Source: Gelidibacter maritimus
Lineage (GTDB): Bacteria; Bacteroidota; Bacteroidia; Flavobacteriales; Flavobacteriaceae
Reading direction: 5' to 3'
Assembly (NCBI RefSeq): GCF_014062315.1
Contig: NZ_JACGLT010000002.1
Coordinates: forward strand, 186,001-250,000
DNA: 64,000 nucleotides
In this document: piece after piece, positions 35,334 through 44,688 of the stretch
Numbering within the stretch: position 1 is the stretch's first letter
Layout of the letters: each line of letters begins with the position of its first letter
Position numbers and translations under genes: made by a program
Notes under the pieces: generated by a model
Databases searched by the model: none
Told to the model about the DNA's origin: nothing
What the model saw: only the letters and a program-made list of their open reading frames with translations

Positions 35334-36970
35334 ATTTTTCTAATAAAACTTCACGCTTTGAGCTCCGTGCTTCGAGCGTTCTGTCTGTTTTCTTTTTTCT
35401 TTTTTCTATTTTCTCCTTCGCCCAAGTCAAATCGTCCATCGATTCAACACAGATCAAGATTGGAGAACAGATCACCTATAAGATTGAAGTTGAAGCGGAC
35501 ACTACTGATTTAGTTATATTTCCAGAAGGTCAAACCTTTATGCCTTTGGAAATGATTGAATCCTACAAAGCGGATACTACCATAAACAACGCCAAATACA
35601 ACCTGATCAAAAAATATGGTCTGACCCAATTTGACTCAGGCAGTTATACCATTCCACGGCAAAAGATTCTTATTGGCACCAAAGAATATTTTACTGATTC
35701 TTTAAAAGTGGAGGTGAATAACGTTCTTGTAGATTCTACAAAACAGGGACTATACGATATTAAACCTTTTATAAAAGTTGAGAAAAGCCGTAGCGACTGG
35801 TGGAAGACAGCGCTCATTATCATTGCCATTCTTGCGTTGGTGGCCTTCTTAATGTACTGGTTTATTTGGCGTAAAAAACCGCTGACCGAGGCAGAAGAAA
35901 TCGCCTTGCTACCTCCTTATGAACGTGCTAAAAAAGCCTTAAAAAAGCTGGACGAATCAGATTATTTACAGCAAGCCGAGCTTAAGGGTTATTATTCGGA
36001 ATTGACATTCATTATCCGGCGCTACTTAGATGAACAAGTTTATGATCGTGCCCTGGAAAGCACCACAGACGAATTGGTCAATCGCCTAAATTTGCTTAAG
36101 GATGGCAATCAGATTGAGTTGAGCAAAAACGATATCAGAAATATCGAAACGATATTAAAACGTGCCGATTTGGTGAAATTTGCTAAAGTGACCCCAGATA
36201 TTGAATTGGCTAAAATTGACAGAAATACCATTGATCTCGAAATTGACAATGTCAAACAGGCCCTGCCAGAACCTACAGAAGAAGAAAAACTGCTCGATCA
36301 ACAATATAAAGAACAGCAAGAACGTAAAAAGAAACGTCGTAAAGTGATTATCACCGTGGCTGCTTCCTTGTTTTTGATTTTAGCAACCTTTATTGGTTTT
36401 TCCGTAAAATACGGGTTTAATTATGTTAAAGACACCATTATCGGTCATGAGAGCAAAGCCTTATTGGAAGGGGTCTGGGTGACAAGCGATTACGGTGTGC
36501 CACCAATTTACATTTCCACTCCTGCTGTCTTAGAACGTGTAGAGCCTAAAGCTATTGACACCATTTCCGGTGCCAAAACAACCATGTTTAGTTATGGCAC
36601 CCTATTGAGTTCATTAAATATAGCAGTCAGCACTTCAAGGCTGAATATTCCCGATACAACAACAGTCAATTTGAACCAAGCCATTGAAGGAAGTCTGCAA
36701 ATGCTGGAACAAAACAATGTGAAGGACATCATTACCAAGCGAGAAAAATTTGTGACTCCTAATGCTGCAGAAGGCTTGAAAGTTTTTGGAACGGCCTCGT
36801 TTCCGGGTCTCATACCTGACCAATATCGAAAAGGGAAGTATGTTTTTCTGGCCTTCACTGCCCAAAATATATTACAACAGATTATTTTGGTTTGGGATGC
36901 GGACGATCAGTACGCTGAAGAGATTATGGAGCGCGTTTTAAACTCCGTTGAACTTAAAAAAGTAGAATGA
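35315..36970 (+). CDS. BatD-like membrane protein of the Bat operon (first copy)
   Basis: The protein has 551 residues. Its N-terminus (NYDLR) comes from a 7-bp repeat array. A signal sequence follows (about 20-38, FFFLFSIFSFAQ), then an oxygen-tolerance (BatD) type beta domain (VKSSIDSTQIKIGEQITYKIEV, 38-145). A membrane helix lies near 168-185, a charged helical region runs to about 340, and there is a second membrane helix (VIITVAASLFLILATFIGF). The last 170 residues form a soluble domain. It lies between the DUF58 and first VWA genes, where relatives have the same kind of protein. It resembles BatD in its N-terminal domain only. Its stop overlaps the next start (ATGA). Function is unknown. 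Confidence 0.7.
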   Translation: MNYDLRHFSNKTSRFELRASSVLSVFFFLFSIFSFAQVKSSIDSTQIKIGEQITYKIEVEADTTDLVIFPEGQTFMPLEMIESYKADTTINNAKYNLIKKYGLTQFDSGSYTIPRQKILIGTKEYFTDSLKVEVNNVLVDSTKQGLYDIKPFIKVEKSRSDWWKTALIIIAILALVAFLMYWFIWRKKPLTEAEEIALLPPYERAKKALKKLDESDYLQQAELKGYYSELTFIIRRYLDEQVYDRALESTTDELVNRLNLLKDGNQIELSKNDIRNIETILKRADLVKFAKVTPDIELAKIDRNTIDLEIDNVKQALPEPTEEEKLLDQQYKEQQERKKKRRKVIITVAASLFLILATFIGFSVKYGFNYVKDTIIGHESKALLEGVWVTSDYGVPPIYISTPAVLERVEPKAIDTISGAKTTMFSYGTLLSSLNIAVSTSRLNIPDTTTVNLNQAIEGSLQMLEQNNVKDIITKREKFVTPNAAEGLKVFGTASFPGLIPDQYRKGKYVFLAFTAQNILQQIILVWDADDQYAEEIMERVLNSVELKKVE

Positions 36971-37974
36971 TGCTGGGAGGAATTGAATTTGTAAACAAAG
37001 AGTTTTTTTGGCTGTTTCTACTGCTACCGCTGCTTATTTTATGGTATGTGGTAAAACACAAAAAGCAAACGGCAGAACTCCATATTTCAACAATTAAAGG
37101 GTTTAAGCTAACCAAGTCATGGTTGCCAAAAACAAAACATGCGCTATTTGTCATGAGATTGTTAGCCTTATCTTTGGTGATAGTCGCCTTGGCACGACCA
37201 AGAACGGTAGATGTTTCCACAAGGACAAAAACCACAAGAGGTATCGATATTGTCATCGCTATTGATGTTTCGGCCAGTATGTTGGCCAAGGATTTATCGC
37301 CCAACCGATTGGAAGCGCTAAAAGTTGTGGCCTCAGAATTTATAAAAAGCAGGCCGAATGACCGTATCGGCATTGTGGAATATGCAGGAGAAGCCTATAC
37401 CAAAACACCTATTACCAGTGACAAGGCCATTGTATTGCGCGCTCTTAATGATATTAGGTACAATACCGTTATTGAAGGCGGAACAGCTATAGGTTCAGGA
37501 TTGGCAACCGCTGTTAATAGAATCAAGGATAGCAGGGCAAAAAGTAAAGTTATTATTTTATTGACAGATGGGGTCAACAATAGTGGCTTTATAGACCCAA
37601 AAACGGCCAGTGAACTTGCAGTAGCATACGATATTAAAGTGTACACTATAGGCATTGGAACCAACGGCATGGCCTTGTCTCCGGTTGGTATTTTACCCAA
37701 TGGCAATTTTCAATATGAACGTCAATTGGTTGAAATTGACGAAGAATTAATGAAGGACATTGCAAAAGCTACCGGTGGCAAGTATTTTAGAGCGGATAAC
37801 AACAAAAAGTTAGAAGCTATTTATGACGAAATCAACAAATTGGAACGAACTGAAGTGGAGGAATTTAAATATTCAAAATATGAAGAAAAATATCGCCCGT
37901 TAATTTTAATCGCGTTTGGATTATTGTTATTTGAGTTTTTATTGCGATCCACCTTATTCAGAAGTTTTAATTAA
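36967..37974 (+). CDS. batA: BatA, VWA-domain membrane protein
   Basis: The protein has 335 residues. It has two N-terminal membrane helices (about 10-28 and 56-75) and a periplasmic von Willebrand A domain (about 88-290). The metal-ion site DxSxS is present as AIDVSASM, with the later Thr and Asp in GGTAIGSG and LLTDGVNN. A C-terminal membrane helix (LILIAFGLLLFEFLLR) closes it. It is the first of two VWA proteins that define the aerotolerance operon. The start overlaps the previous stop by 4 nt, so translation is coupled; a second ATG 3 nt on is equally possible. Confidence 0.92.
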   Translation: MMLGGIEFVNKEFFWLFLLLPLLILWYVVKHKKQTAELHISTIKGFKLTKSWLPKTKHALFVMRLLALSLVIVALARPRTVDVSTRTKTTRGIDIVIAIDVSASMLAKDLSPNRLEALKVVASEFIKSRPNDRIGIVEYAGEAYTKTPITSDKAIVLRALNDIRYNTVIEGGTAIGSGLATAVNRIKDSRAKSKVIILLTDGVNNSGFIDPKTASELAVAYDIKVYTIGIGTNGMALSPVGILPNGNFQYERQLVEIDEELMKDIAKATGGKYFRADNNKKLEAIYDEINKLERTEVEEFKYSKYEEKYRPLILIAFGLLLFEFLLRSTLFRSFN

Positions 37975-38042
37975 TATAAGATACTAAATAGAACACATTA
38001 AAGTATTTGCGGCACATCAGTGCCAACAAAATACCATCAGGA

Positions 38043-38070
38043 CCTCCACAGTGTTTGCGGAGGCAGGAAT
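38043..38070 (+). repeat. Start-codon-proximal hairpin repeat, copy 4 (half element)
   Basis: GCGGAGGCAGGAAT (38057-38070) equals the 3' half of the family hairpin. An upstream CCTCC (38043-38047) can pair with GGAGG (38059-38063). It ends 14 nt before the batB ATG at 38085. Confidence 0.45.
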
Positions 38071-38084
38071 ACAGAATTAAAAAC

Positions 38085-39122
38085 ATGCAATTAGAAGAGA
38101 AAATATGGTTTTGGGGATTAATGGTCATCCCATTAATTGTGCTTATATTTTTGCTATTGCAGTGGTGGAAACACCGTATGCAGCGTAAATTTGCCAGAAA
38201 ACCTTTATTAAAGAGACTAAGTCCAAACACATCCATCTTTAAATCCATTTTGAAAATTGTTGTGCTATGTCTTGCTTTTGCCTGCTTGGTGTTAGCTCTG
38301 GTGAATCCTAAAATTGGCACAAAGCTTGAGACCGTAAAGCGCGAAGGTGTTGATATTGTATTTGCTATTGACGTTTCAAAAAGTATGTTGGCTGAGGATA
38401 TCGCACCAAACCGATTGGAAAAATCAAAGCAATTGGTCACACAAATCATCAATAATTTGGCGAGTGACCGTGTGGGTATTATCGCTTATGCCGGAAAGGC
38501 ATTCCCTCAATTGCCGATTACAACCGATTATGGATCAGCAAAAATGTTCCTCCAAAGCATGAACACAGACATGCTTTCATCTCAAGGCACTGCAATCCAT
38601 GAAGCCATTGAACTGGCCAAAGATTATTATGACGATGACCAAGACACAAACCGTATTCTCATCATCATTTCTGACGGCGAAGACCATGGTAATTTGGCAA
38701 CACAAGTAGCACGGGAAGCTTATGAAGAGGGTATCAGAATTTTCACCATTGGTGTTGGAGATGCCAAGGGTGGCCCCATCCCAGAGAAACGGAATGGCAT
38801 CATTGTCAACTATAAAAAAGATAGACAGGGTGAAACCGTCATTACTCGAATGGACGAAAGTACGTTAAAGAGTATTGCCCAAGAAGCTCATGGCTCTTAT
38901 ATCAACGGAAGAAATACAACGGAAGTGGTTGATCACATCCGGGATATTTTAAACAAGATGGACAAAACGGAGTTTGAAGCCAAGCAATTTGCCGATTTTG
39001 AATCGCAATTCCAATGGTTTTTAGGTGCGGCACTTTTCTTTCTGATAATTGATGTTTTGTTGCTTGAAAGACGGACCTCATGGTTAAAACGTTTAAATTT
39101 ATTTAACGAAAACGCTACATAA
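38085..39122 (+). CDS. batB: BatB, VWA-domain membrane protein
   Basis: The protein has 345 residues when started at the ATG at 38085 (MQLEEKIWFWGLMVIPLIV). An in-frame ATG 78 nt earlier would read through the hairpin repeat and is unlikely. Two N-terminal membrane helices come first. The VWA domain has an intact metal site (AIDVSKSMLAEDI, then SSQGTAIHEA and IISDGEDHG), and a C-terminal helix (FLGAALFFLIIDVLLL) follows. It forms the BatA/BatB pair; both probably expose their VWA domain to the periplasm and bind TPR partners. It is followed by batC after 151 nt. Confidence 0.92.
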   Translation: MQLEEKIWFWGLMVIPLIVLIFLLLQWWKHRMQRKFARKPLLKRLSPNTSIFKSILKIVVLCLAFACLVLALVNPKIGTKLETVKREGVDIVFAIDVSKSMLAEDIAPNRLEKSKQLVTQIINNLASDRVGIIAYAGKAFPQLPITTDYGSAKMFLQSMNTDMLSSQGTAIHEAIELAKDYYDDDQDTNRILIIISDGEDHGNLATQVAREAYEEGIRIFTIGVGDAKGGPIPEKRNGIIVNYKKDRQGETVITRMDESTLKSIAQEAHGSYINGRNTTEVVDHIRDILNKMDKTEFEAKQFADFESQFQWFLGAALFFLIIDVLLLERRTSWLKRLNLFNENAT

Positions 39123-39273
39123 CTTTAAGAAAAAATTATCATTGTGCTACTAATAGTTTATTTAGATTTATGAACTGTTTAAAAATGAGGAAGATAAATT
39201 GTGATTTTGTTTGAATTGGACTCCTGATGCACATCACGTCAGTTTTTAAAAGAGTTCATAATGAATTAGAAAA

Positions 39274-40098
39274 ATGAAAAACCTTACACTTCTAATAGTA
39301 TTTTTTACATGTTTCGCTTTTTCTCAAAACAAAGAGAATGAGAAGGAACAATTATTGGCGGAAAGGAAATCGAACGATTTAGTTTACGAAGCCAATGCCC
39401 TTATGGATGATAATAATTTCATTTCTGCCGAGAAGGAATATCGAAAAGCCATTTCCAAACAACCATCTTCAGTAGCAGGAACTTATAATTTAGGTAATTC
39501 TTATTATAAAAAAGGCAACTACGAAGAAGCACTTTACAGACAGCAACAAGCCGCTAAAAACGCTACTGAAAAATCTCAGAAGCATAAGGCCTTCCATAAT
39601 ATTGGTAATATCCTAATGCAGAATAAACAATGTAAAGAAGCGGTGGAAGCTTATAAGAGTGCCTTAAGAAATGATCCTACGGACGACGAAACACGGTATA
39701 ATCTTGGTTTAGCCAAAGAATGTGCTGAACAGCAGAAAGACGATCAACCTGACGAAAATCAAGATAAGGATAAGGACAAACAAGACGAAAACCAAGATCA
39801 AGACGATCAAGACAAGGACAATCAGGACCAAGATCAGGATAATCAGGATAATAAAGAAAATAAAGATGATCCAGGTGATCAGGACAAGAAGGATGGCGAC
39901 GATAAAAAAGATGAGGACAAGCCAAAAGATGAAAACGATCAAAAGAATCAGGAAAAGAAGCCACAACCCGGTCAACTATCTCCTCAACAAATAAAGAACT
40001 TATTGGAAGCTATGAATATGCAGGAACAAAAAGTTCAAGAAAAAGTAAATGCCGATAAACAAAAGGGCGTTAAAGTCAAAACGGACAAAGACTGGTAA
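39274..40098 (+). CDS. batC: BatC, TPR protein with long acidic/polar low-complexity region
   Basis: The protein has 274 residues. A signal peptide (MKNLTLLIVFFTCFAFSQ) is followed by three TPR motifs (about 35-150, including VAGTYNLGNSYYKKGNYEEALYR and YNLGLAKECAEQQ). About 85 residues made almost only of D, K, Q, N and E come next (about 153-235), then a short conserved tail (LSPQQIKNLLEAMNMQEQKVQEKV). TPR plus a charged linker is standard for BatC, but the linker here is long and repetitive at the DNA level, based on GAYCARGAY-like triplets. The other frames are therefore also open without being genes. The tail probably binds a partner. Confidence 0.9.
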   Translation: MKNLTLLIVFFTCFAFSQNKENEKEQLLAERKSNDLVYEANALMDDNNFISAEKEYRKAISKQPSSVAGTYNLGNSYYKKGNYEEALYRQQQAAKNATEKSQKHKAFHNIGNILMQNKQCKEAVEAYKSALRNDPTDDETRYNLGLAKECAEQQKDDQPDENQDKDKDKQDENQDQDDQDKDNQDQDQDNQDNKENKDDPGDQDKKDGDDKKDEDKPKDENDQKNQEKKPQPGQLSPQQIKNLLEAMNMQEQKVQEKVNADKQKGVKVKTDKDW

Positions 40099-40111
40099 AT
40101 AAATTTCTGAT

Positions 40112-40146
40112 TTTTGAATTACGAGTAACGAATTATGATGTAAGAT
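40112..40146 (+). repeat. Array of 7-bp units between batC and batD
   Basis: TTTTGAA, TTACGAG, TAACGAA, TTATGAT and GTAAGAT follow in exact 7-nt steps. The type is the same TTAyGAn as at 35299 but more diverged, and it lies 13 nt after the batC stop. Confidence 0.6.
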
Positions 40147-40330
40147 TGATAAGACGACAAATGATTTAGAAACACGCGTTATTGATTTTGTAGTGTTAAT
40201 AAGCAAAATATCTTAAATGTTTTAGATGAGAATAATTAACTTATTTCAATTTTTGTCGCAAGTATTAAAACCTCTAAAAACAACAATTCAAGAATCGCAA
40301 ATCGTTGTTTGTTAATTTTTAGGTAATTAA

Positions 40331-42106
40331 ATGAAATTAAAAGCATACATATCATTATTTTTAATTGTAGTAAGTACGAGTTTTGTTGCCGCCCAAGTAA
40401 AGTTTGAGGCTAAAGTCAGTAAAACCAAACTTGGCATCAATGAGCGTTTACGCATAGATTTTGAAATGAACACGGATGGTGACAATTTTAGTCCGCCATC
40501 GTTTAGCGACTTTACAGTGGTTGGTGGACCAAACCAATCTGTTAGTCATTCATGGGTGAATGGTGTTCGCTCGTTCACAAAAACCTACAGTTATTTCTTA
40601 GCACCAAAAAAGACAGGGTCAATTACAATTAATCAAGCAACCATTGAAATTGAAGATGAAATTTATAAAACCTCGCCAGTAACCGTTCAAATTACCTCTG
40701 CAGTCAGCAGACCAAATGACCCTGATAATGCTGAAAGTGTTGCAGATGACAACCTCCATCTCATTGCAGAAATATCAAAAGGAAATCCATATCTTAACGA
40801 AGCTGTTACTGTAGTATACAAATTATATGTTTCTGAAGATATTGGGGTGAGTACCTTTAGAGAGATTGACAGCCCTAAGTATAATGATTTTTGGAGCCAG
40901 AACATTAATCTGAAGGGCAATAAAATTCAAAACACTCAATTTAATGGCCGTCCCTACCGCTATTTAGTGATAAAACAAGTGGTTTTATACCCTCAAAAAA
41001 CAGGGAAACTGGAAATTGAACCATTAAGCTTGGATGTTACCGTTGAAGTTCCCTCTAATAGACGTGACTTTTTTGGTGGACGGATGATGTCTCAAGTGCA
41101 TAAAACGGTATCTGCAGGAAGTAAATCACTTCAAGTAAAACCGCTTCCAGAACATGGAAAACCAGAAAACTTTGCCGGAGCAGTGGGTAATTTCGATTTT
41201 AAGATGACCACTTCCAAAACCGAATTAAATGCCACCGAATCATTACAAGCTCGATTGGAAGTTAAAGGTAATGGTAATCTCAAATTATTTCAATTGCCAA
41301 AATTAACCTTACCAAGTGCTTTAGAGGTTTATGAACCCGAACATACTCAAAATATAAGAACCACTATCGACGGCATGCAAGGTGGTATTGCAGACAGCTA
41401 TACAATTGTCCCTCAGTTTAAGGGTAAATACCCTATTCCGAACGTGGAGTTTTCGTATTTCGATTTAAAAACAGAGTCGTATAAAACCATTTCTTCAGGC
41501 GATTTGGTAATTGATGTTCTTGAAGGTCCCACCAACAGCACGCCTACCGATAGCAATATCGCTACCGTTGGAGAAGGAAAACAGCGTGTGATTATGAATA
41601 ATGATCAGTTTGCATTTGTAAAAAGTGACGCCAATCTGAAACCAATTACATCCAAACCCTTCTTCAATTCCTCATGGTATTGGAGCTCATTATTACTACC
41701 TCTTTTGGCCATTCCATTGGCTATGGTTTTCCGTAAGAAAAAAGCAGAACGTCGCGCTGACGTCCAAGGAAATAGAATACGCAAGGCAGATAAACTTGCA
41801 AGAAGATACTTGAGTGAAGCTCGAAAATCATTGGGTCAAAAAGAAGCGTTTTATATTGCTCTTGAAAAGGCCCTTCACAATTATCTCAAAGCTAAATTAC
41901 ATATTGAGACCAGCGATTTCAGCAAGGATCGTATTAAAGAATTACTCTTAAAACGTCAAGTGGAAGAGTCCGTAATAAACGATTTTGTCACTATTTTAGA
42001 CAGTTGTGAACTGGCACGATATACACCTTTCTCTGAAGTTACCATGCAACATGATTATGATAAGGCCGCCAAAACTATTTCCATAATTGATAAACAGATT
42101 CGATAA
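40331..42106 (+). CDS. batD: BatD, oxygen tolerance protein
   Basis: The protein has 591 residues. A signal peptide (MKLKAYISLFLIVVSTSFVAA) is followed by several immunoglobulin-like BatD domains filling about 22-430, with the typical FTVVGGPNQSVSHSWVNGVRSFTKTYSYFLAPKKTG. A membrane helix lies near 445-462 (WSSLLLPLLAIPLAMVF), with a cytoplasmic helical tail. It belongs to the large periplasmic component of the Bat system. It follows batC after 232 nt, a gap that holds a heptad array, and precedes batE by 1 nt. Confidence 0.93.
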   Translation: MKLKAYISLFLIVVSTSFVAAQVKFEAKVSKTKLGINERLRIDFEMNTDGDNFSPPSFSDFTVVGGPNQSVSHSWVNGVRSFTKTYSYFLAPKKTGSITINQATIEIEDEIYKTSPVTVQITSAVSRPNDPDNAESVADDNLHLIAEISKGNPYLNEAVTVVYKLYVSEDIGVSTFREIDSPKYNDFWSQNINLKGNKIQNTQFNGRPYRYLVIKQVVLYPQKTGKLEIEPLSLDVTVEVPSNRRDFFGGRMMSQVHKTVSAGSKSLQVKPLPEHGKPENFAGAVGNFDFKMTTSKTELNATESLQARLEVKGNGNLKLFQLPKLTLPSALEVYEPEHTQNIRTTIDGMQGGIADSYTIVPQFKGKYPIPNVEFSYFDLKTESYKTISSGDLVIDVLEGPTNSTPTDSNIATVGEGKQRVIMNNDQFAFVKSDANLKPITSKPFFNSSWYWSSLLLPLLAIPLAMVFRKKKAERRADVQGNRIRKADKLARRYLSEARKSLGQKEAFYIALEKALHNYLKAKLHIETSDFSKDRIKELLLKRQVEESVINDFVTILDSCELARYTPFSEVTMQHDYDKAAKTISIIDKQIR

Positions 42107-42107
42107 A

Positions 42108-42857
42108 ATGAAGCATTTTATTTACATACTGGCCATTTTAATTAGCAGCTTAGGATTTAGTCAAAACGAACAGCTTTTTCAACAAGCCAATGACTTGTAC
42201 AACAAAGGCGATTTTGAAGAAGCTATTTCTAAATACCAAAATATTATTGAGTCCGGCGAGCATTCGGCGTCCTTGTATTTTAATTTGGCCAATGCGCATT
42301 ATAAGCTCAATCATATTGCGCCAAGTATTTATTATTATGAGAAGGCTTTGAAATTAGCACCAAATGATAAAGAGATCCAAAATAATATTGCCTTTGCCCG
42401 CAATATGACCATTGACGCCATTGACCAAACACCGGAATTTGGATTTGCAAAATTTTCAAAGCGTGTCACCAATTGGCTCACCTTTGATAATTGGGCAAAA
42501 TTATCTGTTCTACTCATGGTGCTTTTCGTGGTATTTTATCTCGTTTATTATTTTAATTATGGTGCTACTAAAAAACGTTTGGCATTCATTGCTGCCATGA
42601 CTTTTTTAATTCTTGCCTGTGGCTCGGTGGCCTTAGCTTTTAATAATTACCATCTTGTAGAAAACGATCAGCCTGCCATTGTTTTTGCGAAAGAAAGCCA
42701 GGTAAAAAGTGAACCCAACCTTAGAAGTCCTGAATCTTTTAAGCTTCATGAAGGCACCAAAGTTCAGATTTTAGATACGGTCAACAATTGGAAAAAAATT
42801 AAACTTGCCGATGGTAAAACTGGTTGGATCGCTACAGAGGCCATAAAAGCGCTATAG
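42108..42857 (+). CDS. batE: BatE, TPR and SH3-like domain protein
   Basis: The protein has 249 residues, counted from the ATG at 42108, 1 nt after the batD stop. It has a signal peptide (MKHFIYILAILISSLGFSQ). Two to three TPR motifs follow (about 22-105, ANDLYNKGDFEEAISKYQNII). Two membrane helices come next (about 130-150 and 160-180), and a C-terminal bacterial SH3 domain (about 190-249, VKSEPNLRSPESFKLHEGTKV ... GKTGWIATEAIKAL) that may bind cell wall. It ends the Bat operon. This order (moxR, DUF58, batD-like, batA, batB, batC, batD, batE) is the flavobacterial standard. Confidence 0.92.
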   Translation: MKHFIYILAILISSLGFSQNEQLFQQANDLYNKGDFEEAISKYQNIIESGEHSASLYFNLANAHYKLNHIAPSIYYYEKALKLAPNDKEIQNNIAFARNMTIDAIDQTPEFGFAKFSKRVTNWLTFDNWAKLSVLLMVLFVVFYLVYYFNYGATKKRLAFIAAMTFLILACGSVALAFNNYHLVENDQPAIVFAKESQVKSEPNLRSPESFKLHEGTKVQILDTVNNWKKIKLADGKTGWIATEAIKAL

Positions 42858-43276
42858 ACTTCAAAAGCTCACAAAACACTTTCAAAAATGGCCTTTTAGT
42901 CGCTATGGGCTTGATCTCGCGACTGAGCATTTCCCAAATACTTTAGTTTCAATAAATTTTTAAAGCAAATTTTTATTCACCTTAAAGCCTGATTAATCAC
43001 AGATTTACGCCTTTATTTCACAGCGGATCCAGAAGGCAGAAAGCTTATTGGTGATTACCATAGCTCACTAATATCTATTTATTGTTTCAGATTCGAGTAA
43101 AAAAGTCATTTTATTATTACTTTTAAACCTTTAATTAGGACATAAAAAGGACGTATAAAATAGATTTAAATAATACTGATTAGGAATTACAATAGCACAT
43201 AAACATTCCTTAAAATCGAAATCGGCATTATACTTAATAGACATAAACACGACATTATAAATTAAATTGGTAGACT
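42858..43276. other. Spacer between the Bat operon and the carbonic anhydrase gene
   Basis: This 419-nt A+T-rich stretch shows no coding frame. A small GTCGC/GCGAC inverted repeat near 42900-42924 might act as a weak terminator for the Bat operon, but it has no T run. No promoter close to consensus is visible upstream of 43277. Confidence 0.4.
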
Positions 43277-43903
43277 ATGGATTTAAATAAGGTATTTGCA
43301 AACAATAAAAATTGGATCAAAGAAAGGTTGGCTACAGATCCAAATTTCTTTGAAAGCTTAGGCAAAGGACAAAAACCCGAATTACTTTTTATTGGATGTT
43401 CTGACAGTCGTGTTGCTGCAGAAGAACTCATGGGTCTGGGGCCAGGCGAGGTTTTTGTACACCGCAACATTGCCAACATGGTTATTAGTATAGATCTTAA
43501 TGTGATGTCTGTGGTTAACTATGCAGTCAATCAGTTACAGGTTAAGGATGTAATTGTCTGTGGGCATTATGCTTGTGGTGGCGTCAAGGCAGCCATGCAG
43601 TCGGCTGATTTGGGGATTTTAAATCCGTGGCTACGTAATATACGGGATGTCTATCGCATCCATCGCTCTGAATTGAATGCAATTTCAGATGAAGAAAAAA
43701 GATACGACCGATTGGTAGAACTCAACGTTCAGGAACAATGTGTCAATCTGATAAAAACCGCCGCTGTTCAAAAAGCCAATAGAGATAGAGGTTTAAAAGT
43801 ACACGGTTGGGTATTTGATGTAAAAACGGGGAAACTGATCGACTTAAAAATTGATTTTGATAAATATCTCAGTAAAATTATGGAGATTTATCACTTAGAA
43901 TAA
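43277..43903 (+). CDS. can: Beta-class carbonic anhydrase
   Basis: A zinc enzyme that interconverts CO2 and bicarbonate in the cytoplasm. The 208-residue protein has the zinc ligands Cys41, His97 and Cys100 (CSDSRV and CGHYACGG) and the catalytic Asp43-Arg45 dyad, all intact. The length fits the bacterial Can family. It is a single gene. The start ATG at 43277 (MDLNKVFANNKNWIKE) is the only good choice. Confidence 0.95.
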   Translation: MDLNKVFANNKNWIKERLATDPNFFESLGKGQKPELLFIGCSDSRVAAEELMGLGPGEVFVHRNIANMVISIDLNVMSVVNYAVNQLQVKDVIVCGHYACGGVKAAMQSADLGILNPWLRNIRDVYRIHRSELNAISDEEKRYDRLVELNVQEQCVNLIKTAAVQKANRDRGLKVHGWVFDVKTGKLIDLKIDFDKYLSKIMEIYHLE

Positions 43904-43973
43904 TCAAGAGGTTTAAGAGCTGTACTCAATATATACGCAATGCCTGTATCAAATACGAAATGACAAGGACTTA

Positions 43974-44516
43974 TTATTGGTCCGTTTGTTCGGTTTCAAT
44001 AGCCTCCGTCTCTAAATTCTCCTCCAATTCCTTTTTCTTTTCCAAGATCAATGGAAAAATCATTGGCACCAAGGATTTTACAGGAGAATACAGTGCAGAG
44101 TCTTCAACAGTCTTTTCATCTGTCATAGGAATAGCACGATTCATACTATCAAAAATGTTGAGTACTACGCTCAATATGAGTGCTATCTTTAAAGCCCCAA
44201 AAAGGCCTCCAAGGAGTTTATTGACAATCCCCAAGGCGGCAAAGTCTGCAAGCTTTGTCAAGGCTTTGCCAGCCAACGCTATAGCTAAGACAATAATAAG
44301 GAAGGTTACGGCAAAGGCTACTATATTGACCGTCTTCTCATCCCATTGCGAATTTTCATCGATAAAGGTTTCGGCAAAATTGCTGAAATGTATAGCACCA
44401 TACACGCCCGCAATCAGAGCGATGACCGAAGCAATTTCCACAAAAAAGCCTTTCATCAGGCCGCGCACCAAACCAAGACCGATAAAAGCAATTAAAACAA
44501 TATCGAAAACATTCAT
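43974..44516 (-). CDS. CvpA family membrane protein
   Basis: The protein has 180 residues. Four hydrophobic segments are spread over residues 1-125, starting FDIVLIAFIGLGLVRGLMKGFF, which matches the CvpA pattern (G-x-RGxxKGF). A charged tail rich in E and K follows (about 155-180). The family was named from colicin V production in E. coli and is linked to envelope stress and bile resistance; its biochemical role is unknown. It is transcribed leftward and divergently from the next gene. A long open frame on the other strand is only its shadow. Confidence 0.85.
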   Translation of the reverse strand: MNVFDIVLIAFIGLGLVRGLMKGFFVEIASVIALIAGVYGAIHFSNFAETFIDENSQWDEKTVNIVAFAVTFLIIVLAIALAGKALTKLADFAALGIVNKLLGGLFGALKIALILSVVLNIFDSMNRAIPMTDEKTVEDSALYSPVKSLVPMIFPLILEKKKELEENLETEAIETEQTDQ

Positions 44517-44594
44517 AAGCTATTATGTTTTGGCAAACCTACATAAATTTCAGATTTTTAGACTTATAAATTCTAAACAGAATACAGAGTTTGT

Positions 44595-44602
44595 TAACTT
44601 TG
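44595..44602 (+). promoter_or_regulatory. Probable -7 box upstream of the 118-aa conserved gene
   Basis: TAACTTTG is a perfect match to TAnnTTTG. It is followed by a CCCAAA/TTTGGG hairpin (44603-44616) and a 17-codon frame at 44620-44673, before the hairpin repeat and the gene itself. Confidence 0.4.
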
Positions 44603-44688
44603 CCCAAAGTTTTGGGTTAATGCTTTTACCAAATGATACGCTAAACCAAAACGAACTTAAGAGTCAATTATAATACTAACTAAAAATA

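Noticed and set aside
37967-38452. 161-codon minus-strand frame across batA/batB
   Set aside because: Antisense to the batB N-terminus and VWA domain, which has clear motifs; the frame itself shows none.
39709-39994. Long frames on both strands within batC
   Set aside because: They result from the triplet-repeat DNA of the BatC linker; their products are single-letter-rich (I/L/V or K/T) and have no start context.
43960-44673. 237-codon open frame on the plus strand
   Set aside because: It lies antisense to the cvpA-type gene, has a low-complexity S/K/T composition and no family motif, while the minus-strand frame has proper membrane helices and the CvpA signature.
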